Positions 11,133 through 22,820 are shown, counted from the first letter of the stretch. The stretch is 64,000 nucleotides of DNA from Alphaproteobacteria bacterium (GCA_009779135.1 WREW01000003.1:27661-91660); one strand, 5' to 3'. The notes: generated by a model not told the origin, from the sequence alone. A program made the numbers and translations.

Positions 11133-13805
11133 TTAAAGATGCCTTGCGATCTGCTCGATCTCAAAACATTCGATCATATCGCCTTCTTGAATATTGTCGT
11201 AATTTTCAAACGCCATGCCGCATTCATAACCCTCGCGCACTTCTTTGACTTCGTCCTTCATGCGTTTGAGCGTCTTCAAAGCGCCCTCATGAATCACAAC
11301 ATTATCCCGCAGTAGCCGCACTTTGGCCCCGCGCCGCACAACGCCTTCCGTGACTTTACAGCCCGCGACCTTGCCGACCTTGGTGATGTTAAAGACCTGC
11401 AGCACTTCGGCATTGCCAAGGAACTTTTCGCGCAGCTCGGGTGCCAGCATGCCGGAAAGAACCTGCTTCACATCATCAATCACATTGTAAATGATCGCGT
11501 AGTAGCGGATTTCGACACCATCGCGCTTGGCCATCTCGCGCGCTTGGGGATTGGCGCGGACATTAAAGCCGATAATCATGCCGCGCGAAGCATTGGCCAG
11601 CGTGACATCCGACTCTGTAATGGGGCCGACCGCCGCATCCAAAACCTGAACCTTGACCTCGCTGCTTTCCTCGGAAAGTTTTTCAAGCGCTGTTTTCAAA
11701 GCCTCAACCGAGCCATGCACATCGCCCTTGATAAGAACGGTAAAGGAAGCGGCCTCGCCGGTTTTGATGTTTTCCATCATCTGTTCAAGCGTGGTGCGCT
11801 GCGTGGTGGCTGCGGCCAGAGCGCGGCGCTGGCGCACGCGATAAGCGCTGATTTCCCGCGCCCGCGCTTCTGACGGCACCACAACAAGATCATCACCGGC
11901 GACAGGCGTCCCGTTAAGGCCGATCACTTCAACCGGCATGGCAGGCGGCGCGGATTGCACATTCTGGCCATGATCGTTGACAAGCGCGCGCACGCGACCC
12001 CATTCAGAGCCCGCCACAAAAATATCCCCGACATGAAGCGTGCCGCGCTGGATAAGAACAGTTGCTACCGAGCCGCGCCCTTTTTCCATCTTCGCTTCAA
12101 TCACAGCGCCCTCCGCCGTGCGGTCGGGATTGGCCTTGAGATCCAAAATCTCGGCCTGAAGCAAAATTGCGTCTTGCAATTTATCAAGCCCAACGCGCTT
12201 TTTGGCAGAAATCTCAACAGACAAAACATCGCCGCCCATATCTTCAACCTGCACGTCATGCTGCAAAAGCTCTTGGCGCACGCGGCTCGGATCAGCAGCC
12301 GGAAGATCGCATTTATTGATCGCCACAATCAACGGCGCGCCGGCGGCTTTGGCATGGCGGATCGCCTCGATCGTCTGCGGCATAATGCCGTCATCCGCCG
12401 CGACAACCAAAATCACAATATCCGTAACATTGGCGCCGCGCGCGCGCATCTCGGTAAAGGCCGCGTGTCCGGGCGTGTCGATAAAAGTAATACGGTCAAA
12501 CCCGTGCACAGCTTTGGGAAGAACAAGCTGATAAGCGCCTATGTGCTGCGTAATGCCGCCCGCTTCGCCCGCCACAACATTGGCGCTGCGCAAAGCATCC
12601 AAAAGCGAGGTTTTGCCGTGATCGACATGCCCCATCACCGTGACGACAGGCGAACGCGGTTTCATATCTTCGGGCCTGTCTTCAATCAAAGAAAGACCGG
12701 CCACGACATCGGATTCAGCCACGCGCTTGACGCGATGCCCAAGCTCAGTTGCGATCAGTTCAGCCGTGTCGGCGTCAATGCTTTGCGTGATGGTGGCCAT
12801 GACGCCCATTTTCATCAGCGCCTTGATGACATCCGCGCCGCGCTCCGCCATGCGGTTGGCAAGTTCTTGGACGGTGATAACCTCGGGAATAATGACATCC
12901 CTTGCGACTTTCACCGCCGCGAGCTGATTTTGCATCGCCTGACGTTTGCCGCGCTCAATACGGCGGCGTATCGAGGCCACCGAGCGCACGCGCCCCTCTT
13001 CTTCACCCTCAAGCGCTTGGGAAACCGTCAGCTTGCCGGTGCGGCGACGATCATTGTTGCCGGTGCGCCGCGCCGTTGGCGCTGCGCGTGTATTACGCCC
13101 GCTACGGCGGCCACGCGAGGATTCTTCACCCTCATCCTCATCAGTCTGGGCCGTCCCGCGCCGCGCGGAAACACCGCTTGAAAGCGAAGACAGATCAGCG
13201 CCGCGCATCCCGCCCGCGCGCCCGCGTTCATTGCCCACGCGTCCGCCGGAAGATGCCAAAGCGCGCGCGCGTTGCTCATCTTCGGTCTTGCGCCGCTCGC
13301 TTTCCTGCCGTTCCTGATCTTGAATCAAGCGCAGCTCTTCAAGCTCGCGCTGGCGCAGGCGTTCTTTTTCCGAAAGCGCAGGGCTTTGGGCGCGCTCATC
13401 ACTAAGGGCCGAACTTTTTTGCCGCGCGGCGCTTTCATCAAGCTCCTCTTTTTTGCGGCGTTGCTCGCTTTCGATCACGGCGCCGCGCAAAGCGCGCTGG
13501 CGCGATTCAAGCTCCTTTTGCGTCAAGCGCCGTGCTTGCGCCGTGCCTTCCTCAAGCCCCAGCGCAGCGCCCTGCGCCGCATGCGCGCTTTTTACGCCCG
13601 CCGCGCCTTCTGCGGCTGTTTTGCGGCGCTTGACTTCCACGGCAACGGTTTTGGAACGGCCATGAGAAAAGCTCTGCCGCACCGAACCGGTCGATCCCGC
13701 TTTAAGATCGCCGGAGGGCGGTTTTTTCAGCTCAAGCTTGGTCTTGCCGCCAAGGCTTAGAACCTTTTTCTCTGTTGCCGTTTCTTTTGTGTCTTTGTCT
13801 GTCAT
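11133..13805 (-). CDS. infB: translation initiation factor IF-2
   Basis: IF-2 is the GTPase that brings initiator tRNA to the 30S subunit. The N-terminal 290 residues are low-complexity and charged, including an Arg/Gln/Glu-rich helix near residues 90-180. An IF2_N-type segment follows ([23 protein letters not shown]). The G domain begins near residue 390 with [15 protein letters not shown], then DTPGHAAF and NKCD. The C-terminal domains end in [21 protein letters not shown]. The 890 residues fit alphaproteobacteria. It overlaps the YlxR-like gene by four bases. Confidence 0.97.
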   Translation of the reverse strand: MTDKDTKETATEKKVLSLGGKTKLELKKPPSGDLKAGSTGSVRQSFSHGRSKTVAVEVKRRKTAAEGAAGVKSAHAAQGAALGLEEGTAQARRLTQKELESRQRALRGAVIESEQRRKKEELDESAARQKSSALSDERAQSPALSEKERLRQRELEELRLIQDQERQESERRKTEDEQRARALASSGGRVGNERGRAGGMRGADLSSLSSGVSARRGTAQTDEDEGEESSRGRRSGRNTRAAPTARRTGNNDRRRTGKLTVSQALEGEEEGRVRSVASIRRRIERGKRQAMQNQLAAVKVARDVIIPEVITVQELANRMAERGADVIKALMKMGVMATITQSIDADTAELIATELGHRVKRVAESDVVAGLSLIEDRPEDMKPRSPVVTVMGHVDHGKTSLLDALRSANVVAGEAGGITQHIGAYQLVLPKAVHGFDRITFIDTPGHAAFTEMRARGANVTDIVILVVAADDGIMPQTIEAIRHAKAAGAPLIVAINKCDLPAADPSRVRQELLQHDVQVEDMGGDVLSVEISAKKRVGLDKLQDAILLQAEILDLKANPDRTAEGAVIEAKMEKGRGSVATVLIQRGTLHVGDIFVAGSEWGRVRALVNDHGQNVQSAPPAMPVEVIGLNGTPVAGDDLVVVPSEARAREISAYRVRQRRALAAATTQRTTLEQMMENIKTGEAASFTVLIKGDVHGSVEALKTALEKLSEESSEVKVQVLDAAVGPITESDVTLANASRGMIIGFNVRANPQAREMAKRDGVEIRYYAIIYNVIDDVKQVLSGMLAPELREKFLGNAEVLQVFNITKVGKVAGCKVTEGVVRRGAKVRLLRDNVVIHEGALKTLKRMKDEVKEVREGYECGMAFENYDNIQEGDMIECFEIEQIARHL

Positions 13806-14452
13806 CTTCCATCCACAATTTCATCTTTGTCGTTTAAAAGCTGTTCATCCGCGCAAACACCAAGATAGCGTGCCAGCTCCTGCATCAGTTTGTCCGAAAG
13901 CGCATGCGGCAAAAGGCCCGCATAAGCCACATGATCCTGCCCCAAAGCCGCGCCAAGAACGGTTTGAGGAAAAAGCGTTGAAAAACCGCGCGCGCCGCAC
14001 AGCTTTTTGCGCCCGTCCGCGCCCGCGTCCCAAGCAAAAACAACGAAAGAAAGCTGTTCCTTGCGCAAAGCCTGCTCGATCTGCGGCAGCCCGCGCACAA
14101 CAAGCCCCGCTTTGGCCGCAAGCCCCAGAAGATCAAGACAGCGCCTGCCCAGAAGATCACAAACCTGCAAGGCAAGATCCTTGGGCACATGCACGGCGCG
14201 CCCCTTGGCGGCGCGTCTAAAGGCCTTCGTTTCAAGAGCTTTTAAAAGACAATCCCGCTGCGCGCTGACCCAAAAGCCGCGCCCGTCAAGCCGTGCCATA
14301 ATATCAGGGGTCAGCCGCCCGTCCGGCGCAATAACAAAACGGATCAGCGATGTTTTAGGCTTGGACGTACCGCAGGCAAGACAACGGCGCGCAGTGTCCG
14401 CATGTCTGCAGGCCACAGAGGGGCTGTCTGTTTGGGTTAAAGCCGTCATCAT
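13802..14452 (-). CDS. YlxR-family RNA-binding protein with L7Ae-like domain
   Basis: The 216 residues carry an N-terminal YlxR (DUF448) domain with [19 protein letters not shown] and [17 protein letters not shown], followed by an L7Ae/YlxQ-like segment, [16 protein letters not shown]. In other bacteria these are two genes between nusA and infB; the fused form is, as I recall, usual in alphaproteobacteria. The exact role is uncertain, probably RNA binding in the transcription-translation machinery. It overlaps infB by four bases. Confidence 0.9.
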   Translation of the reverse strand: MMTALTQTDSPSVACRHADTARRCLACGTSKPKTSLIRFVIAPDGRLTPDIMARLDGRGFWVSAQRDCLLKALETKAFRRAAKGRAVHVPKDLALQVCDLLGRRCLDLLGLAAKAGLVVRGLPQIEQALRKEQLSFVVFAWDAGADGRKKLCGARGFSTLFPQTVLGAALGQDHVAYAGLLPHALSDKLMQELARYLGVCADEQLLNDKDEIVDGR

Positions 14453-14478
14453 CGCGTGTGCCGTTCCTCCTCATGATC

Positions 14479-15981
14479 TCAAACGGGGTCTTCTTGGGGG
14501 GCTTCGTCAGCAAACCAGTGCGCGCGCGCGGCCATAATGACCTCATTGGCTCGCGTTTCACTGATTTCATCCTCACCCAGAATCTCGCGCAACTCATCGC
14601 CGGCAAGATCGCCGACATCATCCAGTGACTTCACGCCTTTCTCGCCGAGTTTCACCGCCATCTCGGGCGTGATATGCGCCAAAGTCAAAACATCATCCGA
14701 CACGCCAAGCTCGCGGCGGCGGTTTTCAAGCTGGGCGGCCTTTTCCAAAAGCCATGCGCGCGCGCGCTGTTGAAGCTCGCTTGCGACCTCAAGATCAAAG
14801 CCTTCAATTTCGGCCAGATCATCGGCATGCGTATCAGCGATCTGCTCCACGCGCGAAAAACCTTCGCTGACCAGAAGATGCGCGATCACATCATCCACGG
14901 ACAAAGCCTCGATAAAGAGCGTGGTGCGCACTTTAAGCTCTTCCTGACGGCGGGCGGCTTCTTCCTGCTCGGTTAAAATATCAATATCCCAGCCTGTGAG
15001 CATCGAGGCCAGACGGACATTCTGCCCGCGCCGCCCGATGGCCAGAGAAAGCTGCTCATCCGGCACCACAACATCCATGCGATGACTATCTTCATCCAAA
15101 ACAACCTTGGCGACCTCGGCAGGGGCCAGCGCATTGACGACAAAAGTCGCAGGATCATGCGACCAAGGGATAATATCAATTTTTTCGCCCTGCAATTCAC
15201 CCACAACAGCTTGAACGCGCGAGCCGCGCATGCCAACGCAAGCCCCCACAGGATCGATTGAGCTGTCATTGGACACAACAGCGATTTTTGCGCGCGAGCC
15301 AGGATCACGCGCCACCGACTTGATTTCGATAATGCCGTCGTAAATCTCAGGCACTTCCTGTGCAAAAAGCTTGGCCATAAAAATCGGATGTGTGCGCGAA
15401 AGAAAAATCTGAGGCCCGCGCTGCTCTTCCCTTACATCGTAAATATAGGCGCGAACGCGATCGCCATTTTTGAAATGCTCTCGCGGCAAGGATTCATCGC
15501 GCCGCAAAATAGCCTCGGCGCGCCCGAGATCCACCGTGACATTGCCATATTCAACGCGCTTGACGACGCCATTGACGATTTCACTAAGGCGATCCTTATA
15601 TTCCAGAAATTGACGGCGGCGCTCAGCCTCGCGCACTTTTTGAACGATCACCTGTTTAGCGGATTGCGCGGCAATGCGTCCAAGATCAATCGGCGGAAGC
15701 TCATCAATGATAAACTCACCAACAGCAGCTTCGGGATTGCTTTTCTTGGCGGCCTTGAGAAGAATCTGCGTGTATTCATCTTCAATCTGATCGACGACAA
15801 GAAGATAGCGGAATAATTTTGTTTCGCCGGTCTTGCGGTCAATGACGGCGCGGATGTCATGCTCATAGCCATATTTGGCGCGGCCTGCTTTTTGCATGGC
15901 CTGCTCCATGGCTTCCAAAACCTCATCCCGCTCAATGTCTTTTTCGCGCGCAACCGCATCTGCAACTTGCAACAATTCCAT
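14479..15981 (-). CDS. nusA: transcription termination/antitermination factor NusA
   Basis: NusA binds RNA polymerase and nascent RNA to control pausing and termination. The N-terminal domain is followed by an S1 domain ([24 protein letters not shown]), two KH domains ([39 protein letters not shown]) and two acidic C-terminal repeats (residues about 355-490). The track start at 16065 would put a terminator hairpin inside the gene. The ATG at 15981 ([11 protein letters not shown]) after AGAGG gives 500 residues. It heads the operon running to pnp. Confidence 0.96.
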   Translation of the reverse strand: MELLQVADAVAREKDIERDEVLEAMEQAMQKAGRAKYGYEHDIRAVIDRKTGETKLFRYLLVVDQIEDEYTQILLKAAKKSNPEAAVGEFIIDELPPIDLGRIAAQSAKQVIVQKVREAERRRQFLEYKDRLSEIVNGVVKRVEYGNVTVDLGRAEAILRRDESLPREHFKNGDRVRAYIYDVREEQRGPQIFLSRTHPIFMAKLFAQEVPEIYDGIIEIKSVARDPGSRAKIAVVSNDSSIDPVGACVGMRGSRVQAVVGELQGEKIDIIPWSHDPATFVVNALAPAEVAKVVLDEDSHRMDVVVPDEQLSLAIGRRGQNVRLASMLTGWDIDILTEQEEAARRQEELKVRTTLFIEALSVDDVIAHLLVSEGFSRVEQIADTHADDLAEIEGFDLEVASELQQRARAWLLEKAAQLENRRRELGVSDDVLTLAHITPEMAVKLGEKGVKSLDDVGDLAGDELREILGEDEISETRANEVIMAARAHWFADEAPQEDPV

Positions 15982-16041
15982 GGCCTGAACCTCTTTTGAT
16001 TCCCATATGTTTATTTTGCTCTCGATTCGATGTCGGGCAAC

Positions 16042-16067
16042 AAAAAAGGCGGGCTTTTGGCCCACCC
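16042..16067 (-). terminator. intrinsic terminator between comF and nusA
   Basis: On the minus strand GGTGGGCC-AAAA-GCCCGCC is followed by TTTTTTG, a stable hairpin with a U-tract. It would end comF transcription before nusA, or attenuate read-through into it. Confidence 0.75.
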
Positions 16068-16135
16068 GTCAAACGAGCATCGGATTAGTATCCATCTCTA
16101 CTTAAAAACGAAGGGAAAGGCAAGCCTTTTATAGC

Positions 16136-16903
16136 TCAGCCATGGGCAGGCACCCGCGCCATGGTTAACACCAGAACTTTCCGCGCGCCGGCCTTTTTGA
16201 GAACCGCGCTGCAGGCTGAGGCTGTGGCGCCCGAAGTCATCACATCATCCACCAGCACAATGGTCTTGCCCTTGACCGACACGCCTTTTTTCATAGCAAA
16301 AGCGCCCTGAACACTCCCTTTGCGGGCCCCGCGCGAAAAATGCCCCTGCGGCGGCGTGGCCCGAATCCTTTTAAGCCCATCAACAAGCAAGGTTTTTCCC
16401 GTCAGCGCCGCCAGCGCCCGCGCCAAAAGAGCCGCCTGATTATACCGCCGCTTCAAAAGCCTTAAACGATGTAAGGGGACAGGCATCAACACCACATCCG
16501 GCTCCTGCCAAAAATCCGCCCCTGCCGCAGCCATAAAGCGCGCCAAAGCAGGCACCGGATGCAGCCAGTCGGCATGTTTAAGACGCAAAATCAAGGGCTT
16601 GCTTTGTTCCTTGTAAAGCAGCGCCGCCCGCGCCTGATCGAAAACCGGCGGTTGAGCCATACAGGCCCCGCAAAGATGGGCCCCTTCCAAAGGAATATCA
16701 AAAGGCAGCCCGCAACAATCACAATAAGGCGCTGAGATAGAAGGAAAATCCTTCCAGCACGCCGCGCAGAAACCCTGCGCCGTCAAAACCCGATTTTCAC
16801 AAGCCAGACAAAGAGGCGGCCAAAGAAAATCCGAAACCTTCCCTAGGATAGGCTTTAAGCCCTTGAAAGGCTGCACAAAAGCCTCATACAAAAGAGCCGC
16901 CAT
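16136..16903 (-). CDS. comF: ComF family protein (phosphoribosyltransferase fold)
   Basis: ComF proteins contain an N-terminal double zinc ribbon and a phosphoribosyltransferase domain and are linked to DNA uptake or recombination. Here the zinc-ribbon cysteines appear in CLACENRVLTAQGFCAACW, YCDCCGLPFD and HLCGACM. The PRPP loop is IVLVDDVMTSGATASAC near residue 215. The 255 residues are typical. No other competence gene is nearby. A hairpin terminator follows before nusA. Confidence 0.88.
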   Translation of the reverse strand: MAALLYEAFVQPFKGLKPILGKVSDFLWPPLCLACENRVLTAQGFCAACWKDFPSISAPYCDCCGLPFDIPLEGAHLCGACMAQPPVFDQARAALLYKEQSKPLILRLKHADWLHPVPALARFMAAAGADFWQEPDVVLMPVPLHRLRLLKRRYNQAALLARALAALTGKTLLVDGLKRIRATPPQGHFSRGARKGSVQGAFAMKKGVSVKGKTIVLVDDVMTSGATASACSAVLKKAGARKVLVLTMARVPAHG

Positions 16904-17054
16904 CCCTGCCCCCGCGAAGAAAAGAAAAATCCGTTATATTTCATATAGTTATCTTTTTTTTGCTTTCTTTATTATTTATTTTCATCTTTTTGTGCTATGA
17001 TAATAAACGAAATCAACTGATCCTTCCAACCCTTTTGTAGAGTAGGATTTTCTC

Positions 17055-17381
17055 ATGAAAACATATCGTTCCCCCGCTGGAGGGCAAGAAATGCTCCGCT
17101 CAAAGAAAAAAGATAAAACCACGGGACTCTTCCACCGCGCAGGAGCGCTTGTCGTTGGCAGCGCGCTCGCTACTGTACTCGCTGTTGGTACGGGTTTGGG
17201 CTACAAACTAAAAGAAGACATAACGACAGCAAAAAAACAGCGCGATGCAGAACTCTGCCTTGCCGTAAATCTGGAAGGAAAAGGGTGTGGCGTTTCGCCC
17301 GTGTATGAAGACAAAAAGAGCTTGGTTATTGGCGCACCCTCTCAGAAAGTGCTCAAGGGCTTTAAGCTTGAACCCAAGTAA
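17055..17381 (+). CDS. hypothetical protein with one membrane segment
   Basis: I do not recognise this 108-residue protein. A basic N-terminus (RSKKKDKTTG) is followed by a hydrophobic stretch, GALVVGSALATVLAVGTGLGY near residues 31-51, and a soluble tail with two cysteines (ELCLAVNLEGKGCGV). It looks like a small anchored or secreted protein. The ATG lies seven bases after AGGA. The upstream region is very AT-rich with a possible -10 element TATGAT near 16996. A strong terminator follows, so it is monocistronic. Confidence 0.6.
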   Translation: MKTYRSPAGGQEMLRSKKKDKTTGLFHRAGALVVGSALATVLAVGTGLGYKLKEDITTAKKQRDAELCLAVNLEGKGCGVSPVYEDKKSLVIGAPSQKVLKGFKLEPK

Positions 17382-17400
17382 TAAACCTCCATCACCCCAA

Positions 17401-17432
17401 AAAACGGCGCTTGGTTGGAGCGCCGTTTTTTT
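17401..17432 (+). terminator. intrinsic terminator
   Basis: AAAACGGCGC-TTGGTTGGA-GCGCCGTTTTTTTA is a GC stem with flanking A and T tracts, just after the small hypothetical gene. Confidence 0.9.
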
Positions 17433-17445
17433 ATTATGATGCCTT

Positions 17446-18117
17446 ATGTCATTTGATATTCCCTTTCAGGCGCTTCAAAAGGCGCGCGGACGCACGCTTT
17501 CCGCCACGCACCCGCTTTATGCGCACGCAAACGCGCAGCTGCAGGCACGCTTGCAGGACATCAAGCAAAGCTTTCACCGCCCCCTTTTATGGGAATCTTT
17601 CGATCAAAACCCGCGCCCGCAGGAGGGATGGGATCTTATCCTTTCCTGCCTTTCCCTGCAGCACGCGCAGGATCTCGTCCCTGTTTTCAAAGCGATCTTC
17701 AGCCAGCTCAGCACAAAAGGGCTTTTCCTCGGCGTGACGCTCGGCGGCGAAAGCCTTTATGAGCTGCGCGAGGTTCTGGGCGAGGCCGAGCTTTCCCTAA
17801 CCTCCCGCGCCCACCCGCGCCTTGCCCCTTGCCAAAATGGCGAAAGTCTGGCCCGCGCTATGCTTGAAAGCGGATTTTCCCTTCCCGTCGTGGATCGCGC
17901 GCGTCTTTTTCTGACCTATGATGATATGTTTGCGCTGATGAATGATCTGCGCAATTCCGGCTGCGCCAACGCGCTGAACGGCCGCGCGCACGCCATCCCG
18001 CCGCGCAAACTCTTCGAAAAAGCCGCCACGCTGTACAAAGACCGCTTCAGTCTTCCCGCAGGCGGCATAAAAGCCACCCTCGACCTTTTCTTCCTCCACG
18101 GCTGGCGCGAAGAATAA
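17446..18117 (+). CDS. truncated methyltransferase-like protein (BioC/NDUFAF5-like)
   Basis: The protein resembles class I SAM methyltransferases of the BioC/NDUFAF5 group in its second half: WDLILSCLSLQHAQDL (post-II region), then TKGLFLGVTLGGESLYELR and YDDMFALMNDLRNSG. NDUFAF5 relatives act on complex I assembly, and nuo genes are nearby, but that link is inference. At 223 residues it is short, and the glycine-rich SAM motif I (usually near residue 45-60) is not visible, so it may be non-catalytic or degraded. No ribosome site precedes the ATG, which lies just after a terminator. Confidence 0.6.
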   Translation: MSFDIPFQALQKARGRTLSATHPLYAHANAQLQARLQDIKQSFHRPLLWESFDQNPRPQEGWDLILSCLSLQHAQDLVPVFKAIFSQLSTKGLFLGVTLGGESLYELREVLGEAELSLTSRAHPRLAPCQNGESLARAMLESGFSLPVVDRARLFLTYDDMFALMNDLRNSGCANALNGRAHAIPPRKLFEKAATLYKDRFSLPAGGIKATLDLFFLHGWREE

Positions 18118-18133
18118 AAATAGCCATCCCACC

Positions 18134-18235
18134 TGTCATTGCGAGGAAGGCCTTCAGGCCTGACGCGGCAATCTCTGTACCAATTGCCGAGATTGCCGCG
18201 TCAAGCCGCCTACGGCGGCTTTCCTCGCAATGACA
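18134..18235. repeat. palindromic dispersed repeat, copy 2
   Basis: Begins TGTCATTGCGAGGAAGGCC and ends TTTCCTCGCAATGACA, with inner arms GACGCGGCAATCTC and GAGATTGCCGCGTC. It matches the element at 7231-7331. It lies between the methyltransferase-like gene and macA. Confidence 0.88.
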
Positions 18236-18348
18236 CTGTGGCCCCCCCCCTCGCGGGGGCAACCGCAGGTTTTTCTTTCCCTTGCCGTGTAGAAGAAAGC
18301 ATGTGTAAACTTAGGCCCCTCGCCTTTCGTTCCTCTTTAGATGGCTCC

Positions 18349-19533
18349 ATGATGAAAAAGAAAGCAAAAACCATATTCTGGATTTTAATAAGCCTTGCCC
18401 TTCTTGGCGGTGGCGCGGCTTTTTATATGGATCAAAAGGAAAAAGACAAGGCTCTGGCCGCGCGCGAGATCATCACAGCCACGCGCGGCACGATCGAGGA
18501 CACGGTCATGGCCCAGGGCAAGCTGGAGCCAAAGGATTATGTGGATGTCGGCGCCCAAGTTTCAGGGCAGATCACAAAGCTCTATTTTGACATCGGCGAC
18601 ATGGTGAAAATCGGCGATCTTCTGGCCGAGATCGACCCTAAAACCTACGAATCCATTTTAGAAGGCGACAATGCGCGGCTTGATTCGCTCAACGCCCAGC
18701 TTCAGCAGCAGACCGCCCAGATGGAGTTTGACCGCCTGCAATATGAGCGCGCCCAGAAACTGGCCAAAACAGACGCCATCGCGCAAAGCGAGCTTGAGGA
18801 AAAAGAAAAAATCCTCAAAGTCTCCCAAGCCACCGTCGCAGCTCTGAACGCGCAGATCAAGGAAGCGCAGGCCGTTTTGGAAAAAGACCTCGTCAATCTT
18901 GGCTACACCAAAATCTACGCGCCGATGGATGGGATTATCTCAGACCGTCTGGCGCGCGAAGGCCAGACCATCAACGCCAACCAGACAACACCCACGATTT
19001 TCCAGATCGCCAATCTTGATGTCATGACCATCCGCGCCGAAGTGGCCGAGGCGGATGTGGCGCGTCTCAAGGCCGGAACACCGGCTGTTTTTTCAACGCT
19101 CGGCGCGCAGGAACGCAAATGGCAGGGCGTCGTAAGACAGATTCTCCCCACGCCCCAGATCGTCAATGATGTCGTGCTTTATAACGCGCTGATTGATGTT
19201 GACAACAAGGACGGCCAGTTGATGAACGGGATGAGCACGCAGGTCTCTTTCGTCATTGCGCGGGCCGAAGATGTCGTCATCCTGCCGACCCGCGCTTTAG
19301 GCGCGCCGGTGAAAAACAAAGACCAGAGCGCAGGCCGCGCCTACATTATCACAGTCCTGACCTCTCAAGGCAAAGAGGAAGAACGCCAGATTCGTGTCGG
19401 GCTGAGAACCCGCACGCAGGCCGAAATCCGCAGCGGTCTTGAAGAAGGCGAAAAAGTCATCGTCACAGGCGAAAGCAGCGCGGCCACAGCCCGCGCCGGC
19501 GGCGGCATGCGCATGATGGGGCCGCGCCTATGA
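18349..19533 (+). CDS. macA: MacA-like periplasmic adaptor of an ABC exporter
   Basis: This is a membrane-fusion protein that links an inner-membrane MacB transporter to an outer-membrane channel. After the start MMKKKAKTIFWILI there is one membrane anchor (residues about 8-25), a lipoyl half-motif (GQISKLYFDIGDMV-like, here GQITKLYFDIGDMVK), a coiled-coil hairpin (QLQQQTAQMEFDRLQYERAQKLA), and the second lipoyl half at IYAPMDGIISDRLAREGQ. The track start at 18139 lies inside the palindromic repeat; the ATG at 18349 gives 394 residues. It overlaps macB by four bases. No outer-membrane partner is in the window. Confidence 0.88.
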   Translation: MMKKKAKTIFWILISLALLGGGAAFYMDQKEKDKALAAREIITATRGTIEDTVMAQGKLEPKDYVDVGAQVSGQITKLYFDIGDMVKIGDLLAEIDPKTYESILEGDNARLDSLNAQLQQQTAQMEFDRLQYERAQKLAKTDAIAQSELEEKEKILKVSQATVAALNAQIKEAQAVLEKDLVNLGYTKIYAPMDGIISDRLAREGQTINANQTTPTIFQIANLDVMTIRAEVAEADVARLKAGTPAVFSTLGAQERKWQGVVRQILPTPQIVNDVVLYNALIDVDNKDGQLMNGMSTQVSFVIARAEDVVILPTRALGAPVKNKDQSAGRAYIITVLTSQGKEEERQIRVGLRTRTQAEIRSGLEEGEKVIVTGESSAATARAGGGMRMMGPRL

Positions 19534-21464
19534 GTGAGGCTTTTCTCAGCCTTTCAAATATTGAACGAACCTACGGCGAAGGCGATGCGATTGTGCGCGC
19601 GCTTGATGATGTTTCGCTTGAAATTAAAGCGGGCGAGTTTGTCGCCATTATGGGCCAGTCCGGTTCAGGCAAAACCACCTTGATGAATATTCTGGGCTGC
19701 CTTGATAGGCCCACGCACGGCCAGTATCGCATCAACGGCCATGAGGTCGAAAATCTCAGCCGTGACGAACAGGCGGATTTGCGCGCGCGCACTTTCGGCT
19801 TTATTTACCAGCGCTATAATTTGCTTGAATCCGCAACAGCCCTTGAAAATGTCGAGCTTCCCGCCATCTATGCCGGTCTTTCGCTTACAGCACGCAAGGA
19901 AAAAGCAGGCCAGCTTCTTGACCAGCTGGGCCTTGAACACCGCAAAAACAACAAACCCAATGCGCTTTCCGGCGGCCAGCAGCAGCGCGTGGCCATCGCG
20001 CGCGCGCTGGTCAACAACCCCTCCATCGTTCTTGCGGACGAGCCGACCGGCGCGCTTGACAGCAAAAGTGGCCGCGAGGTTATGGATCTTTTGAAAAAAC
20101 TCCATGATGAAGGCCGCACGGTGATCCTTATCACGCACGATGAAAAAGTGGCGGCCCATGCGCACAGGCAAATACGCATCGCGGACGGCAAAATCATCGC
20201 CGACACACAAGACACGACCCGCGCGCCTGCATCCGCCCCCATCATGCCGCATCAGGGCCGCACAGCAAGCAATCCTCTGGATGATGTTTCCGAAGCCGTT
20301 AAAATGGCCGTACGCGCCTTGCGCGTGAATATCTTCCGCACCTTTCTGACGCTTTTGGGCATTATTATCGGCGTGGCCTCGGTCGTTGCGATGCTGGCGA
20401 TCGGCGATGGCAGCAAGCAAAGCGTGCTGGATCAAATCACGGCCATGGGCACCAATCTGCTGATGGTGCGCCCGGGCGCCCCGGGCGTGCGGCCTGCCGG
20501 CGCCATATCAACCTTAACCGCGCAGGATGCGCAGGCCATTGCCGAGCTTCCTTCCATTGTCGCCGTGGTTCCTGAACGCTCAGGCTCTTTTACGGTTCGT
20601 TACGGGCAAACGGATTCAAGCGTCTCGATCAGCGGCACCAATCACATGATGCCGATTGTCAATGACTGGCCCGTGGCCATGGGCAGTTTTATGTCCGAAG
20701 CCGATTACCGCCGCATGGCGCCCGTGGCCATGATCGGACAAACCGTCAAAAAAGATTTCTTTCAGGACGATAATCCCATCGGCAAAACCATTCTTATCAA
20801 AAATATTCCTTTCGAAGTGATCGGCGTGATGGAAGCCAAAGGCGCAACCCCTATGGGTTCAGACCGCGACAATGTGATCTTTGTTCCCTTTACGACAAGC
20901 ACGGTGCGCCTGTTTGGCCGCGCCTATCTCAGCGGAATTACGGCTCAGGCCGCAAGCATGGCGCTGACGGGCCAAGCGGAACAGGAAATACGCGATTTGC
21001 TTCTTGAGCGTCACCGCACCGAAGATTTCTCCGTGCGCAATTCAGCCTCTTTCATCCAGATGGCGACGGACACGCAAAATACGCTCACCATCATGCTCGG
21101 CGCCGTGGCGGCTATTTCGCTTCTTGTGGGCGGCATCGGCGTGATGAACATCATGCTTGTCTCGGTCACCGAGCGCACGCGCGAAATCGGCGTCCGTATG
21201 GCCACCGGCGCGCGGACAAGAGACATCCTTTTGCAATTTGTCACCGAATCCGTTGCGGTCTGTATCACAGGCGGCCTTTTGGGTGTTCTTTTGGGCGTAA
21301 CTGTCGCGCTTGTGGCCAACCAGTTCGGCATGCGCGCTATCCTTAATATCTCGCCCATCGTGATGGCTTTTTCCTGCGCCGTCTCCACGGGGCTGTTGTT
21401 CGGCTATCTTCCCGCGCGTAAAGCCGCCCTGATGGACCCCGTGGCCGCTTTGGCCAGTGAATAA
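19530..21464 (+). CDS. macB: MacB-like ABC transporter, ATPase plus permease
   Basis: MacB-type transporters drive mechanotransmission for export of peptides, toxins or macrolides. The N-terminal ATPase shows Walker A GQSGSGKTTLMN, signature ALSGGQQQRVAIARALVNNP and Walker B IVLADEPTGALDS. The permease half has one membrane segment near residue 275, a large periplasmic MacB_PCD domain, then three C-terminal segments. The 644 residues match the family. Substrate is unknown. Confidence 0.92.
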   Translation: MSEAFLSLSNIERTYGEGDAIVRALDDVSLEIKAGEFVAIMGQSGSGKTTLMNILGCLDRPTHGQYRINGHEVENLSRDEQADLRARTFGFIYQRYNLLESATALENVELPAIYAGLSLTARKEKAGQLLDQLGLEHRKNNKPNALSGGQQQRVAIARALVNNPSIVLADEPTGALDSKSGREVMDLLKKLHDEGRTVILITHDEKVAAHAHRQIRIADGKIIADTQDTTRAPASAPIMPHQGRTASNPLDDVSEAVKMAVRALRVNIFRTFLTLLGIIIGVASVVAMLAIGDGSKQSVLDQITAMGTNLLMVRPGAPGVRPAGAISTLTAQDAQAIAELPSIVAVVPERSGSFTVRYGQTDSSVSISGTNHMMPIVNDWPVAMGSFMSEADYRRMAPVAMIGQTVKKDFFQDDNPIGKTILIKNIPFEVIGVMEAKGATPMGSDRDNVIFVPFTTSTVRLFGRAYLSGITAQAASMALTGQAEQEIRDLLLERHRTEDFSVRNSASFIQMATDTQNTLTIMLGAVAAISLLVGGIGVMNIMLVSVTERTREIGVRMATGARTRDILLQFVTESVAVCITGGLLGVLLGVTVALVANQFGMRAILNISPIVMAFSCAVSTGLLFGYLPARKAALMDPVAALASE

Positions 21465-21533
21465 CCATAAAAAGCACCCCGAAAAACCAGCTCTTGCGAC
21501 TCAAGCGTTCGCATGCGAAAAGAAAGATCCTGA

Positions 21534-22601
<1,068 letters not shown>

Positions 22602-22641
22602 GAAAGTCTATGACACAATTTTTCATGGCTCCGCTCTTTTT

Positions 22642-22820
22642 TTGACACAATCCTGAGTCACAATATTCATAGTTCTTCCTTTATGGGGTAAGAGGCTACG
22701 AATCACAAAAACGTCAGCAAAGAGAAGGAAAATAGAGCATTAGCCGTTGTTACTCTCCTCTCAACCGCTAAGGCCGACTTCGATAAAAGCCCTCCTTTTT
22801 CTTAAAGGAGGGCTTTTTTA
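22642..22820 (+). ncRNA. candidate small RNA transcription unit
   Basis: The 318 bases between mreB and the next gene hold no convincing reading frame. They contain TTGACA, 16 bases, then TATTCA (22642-22669), a reasonable promoter, and an intrinsic terminator at 22784-22820. A transcript of about 145 nt would result. The terminator could instead serve mreB. I matched it to no known RNA family. Confidence 0.3.
22784..22820 (+). terminator. intrinsic terminator downstream of mreB
   Basis: AAAAGCCCTCCTTT-TTCTT-AAAGGAGGGCTTTTTTA forms a near-perfect stem followed by a T-run. Confidence 0.92.

Noticed and set aside
11955-13181. 408-residue plus-strand frame
   Set aside because: Antisense shadow of infB.
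19665-20435. 256-residue minus-strand frame
   Set aside because: Antisense to the macB ATPase domain.
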